Source: Indioceanicola profundi (lineage in GTDB: Bacteria > Pseudomonadota > Alphaproteobacteria > Azospirillales > Azospirillaceae). From it: a stretch of 64,000 nucleotides of DNA. The notes below the pieces were generated by a model. The model did no database searches. It was not told where the DNA came from and saw only the letters and a program-made list of their open reading frames with translations. Both the position numbers and the translations under genes were made by a program. Positions within the stretch are counted from its first letter, which is position 1. The number at the start of each line of letters is the position of its first letter. Below are positions 33,777 through 42,205 of this stretch, in pieces. The DNA lies in NCBI RefSeq assembly GCF_003568845.1, contig NZ_CP030126.1, forward strand, positions 2,959,501-3,023,500, in the 5' to 3' direction.

Positions 33777-34802
33777 ATGATAATGGAAAGATGTTTGCGG
33801 TTGCTGGCCACCGCCAGCTTCGTGCTGCTTCTATCGGCCTGTGGAACGCCACGGCCGAAAGATGCCGTCCTGGCGTTTGCCGCTGCCGCAGATGCAGCGC
33901 CGGGTCTGGTCGCCTCAAGCAGCGATGCAAGCCATACGGCTTCGGCATCATCCAACATGCTGCAAAGGGCCATGGCCGGGGATGCTATCTCCATCGTCTG
34001 CGGGCAAAGCGGGACCAGGCCCAAAGACGGGGCCTGTACCTTGGTGCCGGAGGAAAGCGGGCCCGCAACCGCCACCCCGTCCAGCCAGGATGCCGAAGTC
34101 GCTCTGCAAACCTATGCCGAAGCGCTGGTTGCATATGGATCGGCATTGAAAATGATCGCGGAGGCCGATACGGGCGAAAAGCTCGACAAGGCTTCCGAAG
34201 AGCTTGCCAAGTCCGTGACGAACCTCGCGGGCGCGAGCAAAGCGCCGATCGACTCCGTCAAGGCCGAATTGGGCGTGGCCGCCCGGATTGTCGGCTTCGT
34301 CACCGGCAGACTCGTCGAGCATCGGCAGCAGGCAATCCTGCGCAAAGCGGTCACGCGGGTCGGTGAGCACGGTCTTCTCAAACAGGCAATCGATCGGATA
34401 ACCCCTCCCTTGGATCAGGCGCATGATGGCGCGGTCCATGACCGCTGGACCAGAATCCAAAGCATGCGCAGTCTTCTCGCCAGCATCAGCCCTAGCCAGA
34501 TCACTTCCGTGGGACTGGCCGCGGAAGAAAAAGGGGATGCAGCGGCAGGCAGCGTGACTGCCGCGGTCCAGGCCGCCCGGGTCGCCATCATGTTGGCAAT
34601 CGAGGATGATCTGGATGCGTTGAACGCCCTGCTCATGGCTGATCCCAGGCCAGCCCTCGCAAAGATCACCGAAACCCACGATGCACTGGAAACAGCCCTC
34701 AGGAAATCGGAGCCGGCCCCGGCACGTATTCCGCATCAACAGACGAACACAGACGATGCCGTCGCGGCGTCCGAAGCTGAGCACGGGAGTGTCGGACCAT
34801 GA
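33777..34802 (+). CDS. alanine-rich helical lipoprotein of unknown function
   Basis: 341 residues. Lipoprotein signal peptide with lipobox LLLSAC (C22). Residues after the lipobox to about 105 are Ala/Ser/Pro-rich and probably disordered. The rest (about 108-310) is a helical bundle rich in Ala, Lys and Glu (e.g. EKLDKASEELAKSVTNLAG). There is an acidic, polar tail. I recognise no family. GC content is lower than in flanking glnD and murJ. Its stop overlaps the next start as ATGA, so the two are translationally coupled. It sits as an insert between glnD and murJ. Confidence 0.78.
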   Translation: MIMERCLRLLATASFVLLLSACGTPRPKDAVLAFAAAADAAPGLVASSSDASHTASASSNMLQRAMAGDAISIVCGQSGTRPKDGACTLVPEESGPATATPSSQDAEVALQTYAEALVAYGSALKMIAEADTGEKLDKASEELAKSVTNLAGASKAPIDSVKAELGVAARIVGFVTGRLVEHRQQAILRKAVTRVGEHGLLKQAIDRITPPLDQAHDGAVHDRWTRIQSMRSLLASISPSQITSVGLAAEEKGDAAAGSVTAAVQAARVAIMLAIEDDLDALNALLMADPRPALAKITETHDALETALRKSEPAPARIPHQQTNTDDAVAASEAEHGSVGP

Positions 34803-35164
34803 GCGACCTGAACGCCCTCTCCGCCATTGAACAGGTGCGCGCGGAAATACGTGCGAAGCTGGAAACGCTTCGTGATCATCGGGATGAGATCGCGGGACTG
34901 CCGAAGAACGTAAAGCAGCAAGTCGCATTCATGCAGCTTCAGCATGAAATCATCCGGCTTCAGAACCTGGATGCGCAGCTCTGGACGGATGAAATCCTTG
35001 CCCGCGCCGAGGCGGAGAACTGGGCAGAGGCGATCAGCGAACTCCACGGCTTGGCCGACGATCTGAAGAAGGAGCAGAACAAGCTCGACCGGATGGTCGC
35101 GATCACGGACAAGGTGAAGAAGGTCGTCGACATCATCGAGAAGATCGTCAAAGCCCTGCTGTAG
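34799..35164 (+). CDS. small coiled-coil cytosolic protein coupled to the lipoprotein gene
   Basis: 121 residues, no signal peptide and no membrane segment. Almost entirely predicted helix: MSDLNALSAIEQVRAEIRAK, then LQHEIIRLQNLDAQLW, and a lysine/isoleucine-rich end (VKKVVDIIEKIVKALL) that could form an amphipathic membrane-binding helix. The ATGA overlap with the lipoprotein gene indicates co-translation, but the two products should end up on different sides of the inner membrane unless the lipoprotein is the only exported one. I know no family for it. Confidence 0.75.
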   Translation: MSDLNALSAIEQVRAEIRAKLETLRDHRDEIAGLPKNVKQQVAFMQLQHEIIRLQNLDAQLWTDEILARAEAENWAEAISELHGLADDLKKEQNKLDRMVAITDKVKKVVDIIEKIVKALL

Positions 35165-35274
35165 GGTCGGCCCGATGGAAGGTGCGGCGGCCCCTTAAAG
35201 GTCGCCTTCCCGCCGCCGCGATTTTCCGGTAAGCCGCTGCCCGTCCCCTTCCGCTGCACCGGCCTGCCCCTCCC

Positions 35275-36819
35275 ATGAGCTTTGCGCGCGCCATCGCCAC
35301 TGTCGGCGGTCTGACCATGCTGTCCCGCGTCGCGGGGTTCGTGCGGGACATGCTGACGGCCTGGGTGCTGGGGGCGGGCACGGCGGCCGACATCTTCTTC
35401 GTGGCCCAGCGCATCCCGAACTGGTTCCGCGCCATGTTCGCGGAGGGCGCCTTCACCGTCAGCTTCGTGCCCATGTATTCCGCCCGGCTGGAGAAGGACG
35501 GGCGGAAGGCCGCCGATGCCTTCGCCGACCAGGCGCTGAGCATGATGGTCACGGTTCTGCTGCCGCTCACCGTCGTCATGATGGTGGCCATGCCGGGTAT
35601 CATGCTGCTGGTCGCCAGCGGCTATGCCGAGGAGCCGGGGGTGTTCGCCCAGCTTGTCAGGCTGGGCCAGATCACCTTTCCCTATCTGATCCTGATCTCC
35701 GTCGTGGCGCTTCAGACCGGCGTGCTGAACGCGCTGGGGCGGTTCGGGCCGGGCGCGGCAGCGCCCATCATGCTGAATCTGTGCATGATCGCCGCCATCG
35801 GCGTGTCCTGGGCCTATGGGGTGGAACCGAATACGGCGCTGGCCTGGGGCTTCACCGTGTCGGGGGTGGCGCAGCTTCTCTGGCTGTCGGTGAGCTGCTG
35901 GCGAGCCGGGGTGACCCTGCGCATCACGGTTCCGCGGCTGAGCCCGGAGGTGCGGCAACTCTTCCGCCAGATGGCGCCGGGCGCCCTGGCCGCCAGCGTC
36001 ATCCAGATCAACCTGCTGGTCGGCACCCACATCGCCTCCCTGCTGCCGGCGGGCTCCGTCTCCTACCTCTACTATGCCGACCGGCTGAACCAGTTGCCGC
36101 TGGGCGTCATCGGCATCGCCATCGGCACGGCGCTGCTGCCCACCTTGTCCCGCCATGTGCAGGCCGGCCGGCAGGATCAGGTCCGTCATTATCTGAGCCG
36201 GGGCATGGAGTTCGGGCTGATGCTGGCCCTGCCGGCGGCCGTGGCGCTGGCCGTGATCCCGGAGCCGATCCTTACCACCCTGTTCCAGCGCGGAAATTTC
36301 GGCCCCGCCGAGACGGCGGCCACGGCCATGGCGCTGCAGGCCTATGCCATCGGCATCCCCGCCTATGTGGCCAGCAAGGTCTTCAACGCCGCCTTCTTCA
36401 GCCGCCAGGACACCCGCACCCCGGTCAAGGCCGCCATCATCACCCTGCTGATCAATACCGCCCTGGCGCTGCTGCTCAGCCAGTATCTGGGCCATGTCGG
36501 CATCGCCCTGGCCAGCGGGTTGGCCGCCTTCCTGAATATCGGGCTGCTGGGGCTGGCCCTGCACCGCAAGGGCATCCTGAAGCTGGACGCCCAGGTGAAA
36601 CGGCGCATTCCCCGCATCATCCTGGCCGCCGCCGGCATGGGGCTGGTGCTGGCGGGGCTGGAGATGCTGCTGCACGACCTGTTCACCGCCGCGGCCTATA
36701 TCCGCATTCCGGCGCTGGCCGGCCTGATCGCGGTGGGCGGGGCGGCCTATGGTGCCCTGGTGCTGCTTCTGGGCGCGGGATCGCTGGCCGACGCCAAGGC
36801 GCTGCTGCGCCGCCGCTAG
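35275..36819 (+). CDS. murJ: lipid II flippase MurJ
   Basis: 514 residues, 13-14 membrane helices, MOP superfamily. The start SFARAIATVGGLTMLSRVAG and the GAGTAADIFFVAQRIPN and RRLFAEGAF-like (FRAMFAEGAFTVSFVPMYS) blocks are typical. They contain the charged residues of the central cavity. It flips lipid II to the periplasm for peptidoglycan synthesis. Only the coiled-coil insert upstream and a coiled-coil gene downstream separate it from glnD and trpS. Confidence 0.96.
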   Translation: MSFARAIATVGGLTMLSRVAGFVRDMLTAWVLGAGTAADIFFVAQRIPNWFRAMFAEGAFTVSFVPMYSARLEKDGRKAADAFADQALSMMVTVLLPLTVVMMVAMPGIMLLVASGYAEEPGVFAQLVRLGQITFPYLILISVVALQTGVLNALGRFGPGAAAPIMLNLCMIAAIGVSWAYGVEPNTALAWGFTVSGVAQLLWLSVSCWRAGVTLRITVPRLSPEVRQLFRQMAPGALAASVIQINLLVGTHIASLLPAGSVSYLYYADRLNQLPLGVIGIAIGTALLPTLSRHVQAGRQDQVRHYLSRGMEFGLMLALPAAVALAVIPEPILTTLFQRGNFGPAETAATAMALQAYAIGIPAYVASKVFNAAFFSRQDTRTPVKAAIITLLINTALALLLSQYLGHVGIALASGLAAFLNIGLLGLALHRKGILKLDAQVKRRIPRIILAAAGMGLVLAGLEMLLHDLFTAAAYIRIPALAGLIAVGGAAYGALVLLLGAGSLADAKALLRRR

Positions 36820-36932
36820 GACCGGAAGGGGTGGCGCACCCCTAATGACCAGGGAGCAGAAAGCCCTTCACCGTTGCAGGCGGGTTACAGGGTGGGCGAA
36901 AGTTCCGGGCCTTCCGGAACCAGCGGTGACCC

Positions 36933-37448
36933 ATGAACACGGACCTCAATTCCCTGCATGACCGTGCCCGGTCCACGGCCCTCAGCGACGCGGCCCAGGC
37001 CCTGCGCGAGAACGGCCAGATTCAGCAGAGGCGCGGCGATACGGTCATGGAGGATGGCAGTCCGAACGGCGATAGCTCCGCAACCGAGCGTGCCGGCGAT
37101 GGCCAGCCCCGCAAGGAGACGAAGCCGGCCGGCGGTCCCCAGCGCCAGCGCCGCGCGCGCAACCGCCGCAGCAGCAATGGCGACCCGGCGGGGGCGGCGG
37201 CGGAAGAGGCCGTGGCCCTGCTTGCCGACGCGACTCAGGAGTTGGCCGCGGCCCGGCGCGAAATCGACCGGCTGCGCGGCGAGCTGGATGCCGCCAACGC
37301 CCGCCTGCTGGAGGAAACCCAGGAAGCGGCCCTGATGCGCCGCCAGCGCGATGGCTTGCAGCACCGCACCGACTATCTGGAAGAAAAGCTGGAACTGGTC
37401 ACCCGCGCCCTGAACCGCGCCCGCGCTCCCTGGTGGAAGCGGCGGTAA
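36933..37448 (+). CDS. basic coiled-coil protein of unknown function
   Basis: 171 residues. The N-terminal half is disordered and rich in Arg, Gly, Asp and Ser (e.g. PQRQRRARNRRSSNGDP), which may bind nucleic acid or be a linker. From about 88 to 160 it is a long coiled coil (ATQELAAARREIDRLRGEL ... RDGLQHRTDYLEEKLELV) with a very basic end (WWKRR). No signal peptide or known domain. It lies between murJ and the PIN toxin gene. Confidence 0.6.
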   Translation: MNTDLNSLHDRARSTALSDAAQALRENGQIQQRRGDTVMEDGSPNGDSSATERAGDGQPRKETKPAGGPQRQRRARNRRSSNGDPAGAAAEEAVALLADATQELAAARREIDRLRGELDAANARLLEETQEAALMRRQRDGLQHRTDYLEEKLELVTRALNRARAPWWKRR

Positions 37449-37518
37449 GCGGCTGGGCGGCACACTGCACCTGAGGTGGTGGGCTTGCTTCCGAGGATGC
37501 ATCCGCTAACCTCCTCGG

Positions 37519-37944
37519 ATGAGGCGGATCGTTCTGGATACCAGTGTTCTGATCGCGGGACTTCGCAGTTCGCTGGGGGCAAGCTTCCTGGTGCTCAGGG
37601 CCATTGGCGACAGGCGTCTTCGGCTTCTGGCGACGCCTCCGCTATTCCTCGAATATGAGGATGTGCTGAAGCGGCCCAACCAGTTGGCAGCCCACCACCT
37701 GTCACCGGATACTGTCGACGCGGTACTCACGGAATTGGCTGCCCTGATCGAACCGGTCGAATTGAATTTCCGCTGGCGTCCTCAGCTCCGCGATCCCAAT
37801 GATGAGATGGTTCTCGAGGCGGCGATCAATGGCGGGGCCGATGCCTTGGTCACGTTCAATATCAAGGATTTCAGTCCCGGGGCGGAGCGGTTTGGAATCG
37901 GGTTGCGGACTCCCCGGCAATTGCTGAAGGAACTCGGCTCATGA
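37519..37944 (+). CDS. PIN-domain toxin of a type II toxin-antitoxin pair
   Basis: 141 residues of the 'putative toxin-antitoxin system toxin component, PIN family' group. The acidic metal-binding residues are D7 (LDTSVLIAG), E45, D92/D95 (RDPNDEMVLEAA) and D117 (VTFNIKDF). PIN toxins are Mg2+-dependent ribonucleases, usually of tRNA or rRNA. The gene overlaps the downstream antitoxin start by ATGA. Toxin-first order is less common than antitoxin-first. The pair sits between murJ and trpS. Confidence 0.88.
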   Translation: MRRIVLDTSVLIAGLRSSLGASFLVLRAIGDRRLRLLATPPLFLEYEDVLKRPNQLAAHHLSPDTVDAVLTELAALIEPVELNFRWRPQLRDPNDEMVLEAAINGGADALVTFNIKDFSPGAERFGIGLRTPRQLLKELGS

Positions 37945-38183
37945 GCAGCTATCCCCTGAACCTTCCGAATTCCCTGAAGCGGGCAGCGGAACGCCTTGCC
38001 GAGCAGGACGGCGTTTCCCTGGACCAGTGGATCGCAACGGCAGTGGCGGAGAAAGTCGGGGCAGTGGAAGCGGCCGATTTCTTCCAGCGGCGGGCACAGG
38101 GCTCCAGCGGCTCGGGCTTGAACACGCTGCTGGACAAGGTCGCGGCGAACCCGCCCATGCCAGGGGATGAGCTGGACCGCTGA
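37941..38183 (+). CDS. ribbon-helix-helix antitoxin (HicB-like)
   Basis: 80 residues. The N-terminal YPLNLPNSLKRAAERLAEQ and VSLDQWIATAVAEKVGAVE pattern is the RHH (Arc/MetJ/CopG) fold: one DNA-binding strand and two helices. The C-terminal ~35 residues, likely to wrap the toxin, end in PPMPGDELDR. It should neutralise the PIN protein and repress the shared promoter. The start overlaps the toxin stop (ATGA). A longer start is not possible. Confidence 0.82.
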   Translation: MSSYPLNLPNSLKRAAERLAEQDGVSLDQWIATAVAEKVGAVEAADFFQRRAQGSSGSGLNTLLDKVAANPPMPGDELDR

Positions 38184-38270
38184 CCAACCGTCCCTGCCCC
38201 GCTTGACCGGCCTGCGGGAACAGCGCCATAAACGCGGCGGTCTGACACCATTCCGCCAGCAGAGGCCGTG

Positions 38271-39269
38271 ATGAACCGCATTTTCTCGGGCATGCAGCCC
38301 ACCCGCCAGCTCCACCTCGGCAATTATCTGGGGGCGCTGAAGAACTGGGTGGCCTTGCAGAACGAGTATGAGTGCATCTTCTGCGTGGTCGACCTGCACG
38401 CCCTGACCATCGAGCACAAGCCCGAGGTGCTGCGCGAGAACATCCGCGAGGTCACCGCGGCCTATGTGGCGGCCGGCATCGATCCCGAGAAGAACATCCT
38501 GTTCAACCAGTCCACCGTGACCGGCCATGCGGAGCTGAACTGGATCCTGGCCTGCCATACGCCGTTGGGCTGGCTGAACCGCATGACCCAGTTCAAGGAG
38601 AAGGCGGGCAAGCACCGGGAGAACGCGGTGCTGGGCCTTTACAGCTATCCCACGCTGATGGCTGCCGACATCCTGCTGTACAAGGCCACCCATGTGCCGG
38701 TCGGCGAGGACCAGAAGCAGCACCTGGAGCTGGCCCGCGACATCGCCGGCGCCTTCAACCGGTATTACGGGGTGGAGTTCTTCCCCCAGCCGGAACCGCA
38801 GATCATGGGCGAGGCCACCCGCATCATGAGCCTGCGCGACGGCACCAAGAAGATGTCCAAGTCGGATGAGAGCGATTACAGCCGCATCAACCTGACCGAC
38901 GACGCCGACACCATTGCCCTGAAGGTCCGCAAGGCCAAGACCGATCCGGAGCCGCTGCCGGAGACGGTGGAGGATCTGGAGAAGCGGCCGGAGGCCGACA
39001 ATCTGGTCACCATCTACGCGGCCCTGACCGACAGCAGCCGGGCGCAGGTGCTGGCCCAGCATGCCGGTTCCCAGTTCTCCGCCTTCAAGGGGGCGCTGGT
39101 GGATGTGGCGGTGTCGAAGCTGTCCCCGATCTCGGCGGAGATGAACCGGCTGCTGTCCGACAAGGCGGAGATCGACCGCATCCTGAAGAAGGGTTCCGAC
39201 CGCGCCAACGAGATCGCCGCGAAGAACATGGATGCCATCAAGGACATCGTCGGGCTGCTGCGGCCGTGA
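38271..39269 (+). CDS. trpS: tryptophanyl-tRNA synthetase
   Basis: 332 residues. Class I synthetase, charging tRNA-Trp. HIGH-type motif HLGN at 15-18, and KMSKS at 194-198 ([11 protein letters not shown]). The GlnK-like pocket region [12 protein letters not shown] is conserved. AGAGG lies 5 bases before the ATG at 38271, favouring it over the GTG one codon earlier. Its stop overlaps the pcp start (TGATG), so the two are co-transcribed. Confidence 0.97.
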   Translation: MNRIFSGMQPTRQLHLGNYLGALKNWVALQNEYECIFCVVDLHALTIEHKPEVLRENIREVTAAYVAAGIDPEKNILFNQSTVTGHAELNWILACHTPLGWLNRMTQFKEKAGKHRENAVLGLYSYPTLMAADILLYKATHVPVGEDQKQHLELARDIAGAFNRYYGVEFFPQPEPQIMGEATRIMSLRDGTKKMSKSDESDYSRINLTDDADTIALKVRKAKTDPEPLPETVEDLEKRPEADNLVTIYAALTDSSRAQVLAQHAGSQFSAFKGALVDVAVSKLSPISAEMNRLLSDKAEIDRILKKGSDRANEIAAKNMDAIKDIVGLLRP

Positions 39270-39895
39270 TGCGCATCCTGCTGACCGGCTTCGAACCCTT
39301 CCTGACCCACGCCGCCAATCCCACCGCCCTGCTGGCCGAGCGGCTGGACGGGGCGGAGGTGGCGGGAGCGCGCATCCACGGGGTGAAGCTGCCCGTGGCC
39401 TTCGACCGGGCGGCCGACGCCTTCGTGGAGGCGTTCCAGGCCGTGCGGCCGGACGCCGTGCTGCTGTTCGGGCTGGCCTATTCCTATGACGAGGTCCGGC
39501 TGGAACGGCTGGCCCTGAACCTGGACGATGCCGCCAGTCCGGACAGTGAGGGCGCCGTGCGCCGGAACCGGCCCATCGTGGCGGACGGACCGATGGGCTA
39601 CTGGTCCAGCCTGCCGGTGGACCTGATCCTGGACCGGCTGAACTCGGCCGGACTGACGGCAAAGCCGTCGCGGGATGCCGGCGGCTATGTCTGCAATCAC
39701 CTGTTCTTCCGGGTGCGGCACTGGCTGGAGACGCAGGGGCTGGATATCCCCGCCGGCTTCATCCATGTGCCCCCCACCCCCGACCTGCTGACCCCGGCCG
39801 ACCGCGGCCGCCGCACCGGCTGGCCGCTGGAAGGGATCGAGCAGGCGGCCCGGCTGGTGGTCGAGACCGTCGTGGACAGCGCCAGGAGCGCATGA
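39269..39895 (+). CDS. pcp: pyrrolidone-carboxylate peptidase
   Basis: 208 residues, slightly under the usual ~215. A C15 cysteine peptidase removing N-terminal pyroglutamate. The catalytic triad is visible as E79 (LERLALN), C142 (GGYVCNHLFF) and H166 (FIHVP). Start ATG 39269 overlaps the trpS stop; GTG 39266 is an alternative. An unusual feature is the weakly conserved stretch after residue 88. A bidirectional terminator follows immediately. Confidence 0.9.
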   Translation: MRILLTGFEPFLTHAANPTALLAERLDGAEVAGARIHGVKLPVAFDRAADAFVEAFQAVRPDAVLLFGLAYSYDEVRLERLALNLDDAASPDSEGAVRRNRPIVADGPMGYWSSLPVDLILDRLNSAGLTAKPSRDAGGYVCNHLFFRVRHWLETQGLDIPAGFIHVPPTPDLLTPADRGRRTGWPLEGIEQAARLVVETVVDSARSA

Positions 39896-39897
39896 AA

Positions 39898-39925
39898 AAG
39901 GCCGGAGGCAAATGCCCCCGGCCTT
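39898..39925. terminator. bidirectional terminator between pcp and secB
   Basis: AAGGCCGGAGGC pairs with GCCCCCGGCCTT (one mismatch) around an AAAT loop. A-runs precede and T-runs follow it, so it can end transcription from both sides of this convergent pair. Confidence 0.88.
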
Positions 39926-39950
39926 TCCACATCCGCCAATCAGGCCTGGA

Positions 39951-40484
39951 TCAGGCGGTGCCCTGCGGGGCGTCGTTGGCTGTCGGCTGGGCCTGGGGCC
40001 CGAGCGTCTGGCGGCGGTAGACGTCCACAAAGTCGATGGGCTGGAGCATCAGCGGCGGGAAGCCGCCCTGCTGCACCACCGTGGCCAGGATCTGACGGGC
40101 GAACGGGAACAGCAGGCGCGGCCCCTCGATCAGCAGCAGGGCCTTGGCCTGCTCCGGCGGCAGCGGCGGGATGGAGAGGACGCCGGCATAGACCACCTCG
40201 GCGATGAAGGCGGTGCGCTCGCTCTGGGTCGCCTCGGCGCGCAGGGTCAGCGCCACCTCGGCCACATTCTCACCCAGGCCGCGGGCCTGCACGTCCACCG
40301 CCATCTCGATCTTCGGCGGCTGCTGTCCGCCGCCGACCAGGCTCTGGGGGGCGTTCGGGTTCTCGAAGGACAGGTCCTTCAGGTACTGGGCATTGACGAC
40401 GACCGACACGGCGCGCGGGCCGGCCTGCTGCCCCTGGTCCTGGCCGCCGGCGGGGAGGTCGTTGCTGTTGGTCTCGTCGCTCAT
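39951..40484 (-). CDS. secB: protein-export chaperone SecB
   Basis: 177 residues from ATG 40484. SecB keeps preproteins unfolded and delivers them to SecA. Conserved blocks: VVVNAQYLKDLSFENPNAP, EVALTLRAEA, VVYAGVLSIP and GPRLLFPFARQILATVVQQG with the FPPLMLQPIDF end. The N- and C-terminal tails are Gln/Gly-rich and disordered, common in alphaproteobacteria. Upstream (40485-40828) lies the metZ leader on the other strand. Confidence 0.96.
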   Translation of the reverse strand: MSDETNSNDLPAGGQDQGQQAGPRAVSVVVNAQYLKDLSFENPNAPQSLVGGGQQPPKIEMAVDVQARGLGENVAEVALTLRAEATQSERTAFIAEVVYAGVLSIPPLPPEQAKALLLIEGPRLLFPFARQILATVVQQGGFPPLMLQPIDFVDVYRRQTLGPQAQPTANDAPQGTA

Positions 40485-40658
40485 GTCCTCGAACTCCTTC
40501 AATGCCCCGGATGGCCGGCCGGCCCGACGATCGGCACCGCTGGAACCGGCCCAAATGGCCGGGCGGGACTAGCACGGATAGCCCCTTGCCGCAACCGCCG
40601 CCGAGCTTTCCCTACCGGGTCCGTACTCGCGCGCGCCCCACGCATGCGAGAGCACGGC

Positions 40659-40690
40659 TTGACAGACGGGGGTTGGAGGGCTTGTCTATC
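40659..40690 (+). promoter_or_regulatory. metZ: candidate promoter of the metZ transcript
   Basis: A perfect TTGACA (40659-40664) lies so that a start site just past a weak -10 (around 40682-40688) would begin transcription at about 40690, immediately before the riboswitch aptamer. Confidence 0.55.
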
Positions 40691-40750
40691 GCGGCGTGGT
40701 GATTTGGGCGACCGGATTGCAGGCCACGATAAACAAGCTGCTAAAAGGTT
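40691..40750 (+). promoter_or_regulatory. SAM-II riboswitch
   Basis: Stem P1 is CGTGG (40695-40699) with CCACG (40724-40728). The conserved SAM-II blocks TGATTT, GATTGCA, GATAAA and GCTAAAAGG follow in order, and GACC (40710-40713) can pair with GGTT (40747-40750) as the H-type pseudoknot. SAM-II aptamers in alphaproteobacteria repress methionine genes when S-adenosylmethionine is high. It sits 78 bases before the metZ ATG. The rest of the 344-base gap shows no gene. Confidence 0.9.
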
Positions 40751-40828
40751 GAAGCCGATCCAGCCGCGCACCGCGCAGCGATGGGCCTCGATCCTGACGG
40801 TCGGCCCGTTTCACCAGTGGATACGGCG

Positions 40829-42049
40829 ATGACGACCAAGCTCCCCCAGCCCGATACCCTTCCCGAGGATTGCCGGCCGCGCACCCTGATGGTGCATGGC
40901 GGAACCCGCCGCAGCGGGTTCGAGGAAACGTCGGAGGCGATGTTCCTCACCTCCGGCTTCGTCTATGACAGCGCGGAGGAGGCGGAGAACGCCTTCGCGA
41001 ACGAGGGATCGCGCTTCGTCTACAGCCGCTTCCGCAATCCCACCGTGGCCATGTTCGAGGACAGGCTGGCCGCCTATGAGGGGTATGAGCGCTGCTTCGG
41101 CACGGCCAGCGGCATGGCCGCCGTGTTCGCCGCGGTGATGGGCCAGTTGAAGGCCGGCGACCGGATCGTCGCCAGCCGCGCCCTGTTCGGCTCCTGCCTC
41201 TACATCGTCAAGGAGATCGCGCCCCGTTTCGGTATCGAAACGGTGCTGGTGGACGGGACCGACAACGCCCAGTGGGCCGAGGCGCTGTCCAGGCCGGCCG
41301 ACATGGTCTTTCTGGAAAGCCCCAGCAATCCCTGCCTGGACGTGGTGGATCTGAAGACGGTGGTGAAGCTGGCCAAGGCGGCCGGGGCCAAGGTGGTCGT
41401 GGACAATGTGTTCGCCACCCCGGTGCTGCAGCGCCTGAAGCCGCTGGGGGTGGACGTTACCGTCTATTCCGCCACCAAGCATATCGACGGCCAGGGCCGC
41501 TGCCTGGGCGGGGCCATCCTGTGCGATGCGGAGATCGCGGCCAAGCTGGGCCTGTTCCTGCGCCACACCGGCCCGTCCATGAGCCCGTTCAACGCCTGGG
41601 TGCTGCTGAAGGGGCTGGAGACGTTGGAGCTGCGCGTGAAGTCCCAGTGCGACAGCGCGCTTGCCGTCGCCACCGCGCTGGAGGAGAGCGCGTCGGCCGC
41701 CCGCGTGCGCTATCCGGGGCTGAAGAGCCATCCGCAGCATGATCTCGCCATCCGCCAGATGGCGGCCGGCGGCACGCTGATCTGCTTCGACGTGGTGCCC
41801 CGCGACGGCGAAACGGAGAAGCAGGCGGCCTACCGCGTCATGAATGCCCTGCGGGTGGTGAAGATTTCCAACAATCTGGGCGACAGCAAGAGCCTGATCA
41901 CCCATCCCGCCACCACCACCCACCAGCGCCTGACGGACGAGGAGCGGGCCACCCTGGGCATCCTGCCCGGCACCGTGCGCCTGTCCGTAGGCCTGGAAGA
42001 TCCCGCCGACCTGATCACCGACCTGACCCGCGCGCTGTCGGCGTCCTGA
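40829..42049 (+). CDS. metZ: O-succinylhomoserine sulfhydrylase
   Basis: 406 residues from ATG 40829. PLP-dependent Cys/Met metabolism enzyme. The PLP lysine is K217 in SATKHIDGQGRCLGG; ESPSNPCLDVVDL, TASGMAAVFAAVMGQL and ATTTHQRLTDEER are family blocks. The length and SATKHIDGQGR motif fit MetZ (direct sulfhydrylation of O-succinylhomoserine to homocysteine) rather than cystathionine synthase. The open frame extends to 40781, but the SAM-II riboswitch upstream and the conserved start favour 40829. It is regulated by S-adenosylmethionine through that riboswitch. Confidence 0.95.
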   Translation: MTTKLPQPDTLPEDCRPRTLMVHGGTRRSGFEETSEAMFLTSGFVYDSAEEAENAFANEGSRFVYSRFRNPTVAMFEDRLAAYEGYERCFGTASGMAAVFAAVMGQLKAGDRIVASRALFGSCLYIVKEIAPRFGIETVLVDGTDNAQWAEALSRPADMVFLESPSNPCLDVVDLKTVVKLAKAAGAKVVVDNVFATPVLQRLKPLGVDVTVYSATKHIDGQGRCLGGAILCDAEIAAKLGLFLRHTGPSMSPFNAWVLLKGLETLELRVKSQCDSALAVATALEESASAARVRYPGLKSHPQHDLAIRQMAAGGTLICFDVVPRDGETEKQAAYRVMNALRVVKISNNLGDSKSLITHPATTTHQRLTDEERATLGILPGTVRLSVGLEDPADLITDLTRALSAS

Positions 42050-42168
42050 TCCCTGGCCCGGCACTCTCCCCGTTTCACGCAGGCGGGGAGAGCGCCGGGA
42101 TGGGCGCTGCCAATCCGCCGCACCCACCATTGCCCGCGCGACGCCGTAGCGGAACTCTGCCAGGATGC

Positions 42169-42189
42169 TTATGTTGCAGTGCAGCATAA
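42169..42189. promoter_or_regulatory. PhaR-like operator upstream of the phasin gene
   Basis: A 21-base near-palindrome (TTATG then TGCA-G-TGCA then CATAA, one mismatched arm pair plus the centre). It contains TTGC-N3-GCAG, matching the CTGC-N3-GCAG style of PhaR sites at 7 of 8 defined bases. PhaR represses phasin genes until polyhydroxybutyrate granules titrate it. Confidence 0.6.
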
Positions 42190-42205
42190 TTTGGCGGAGC
42201 AGGAT

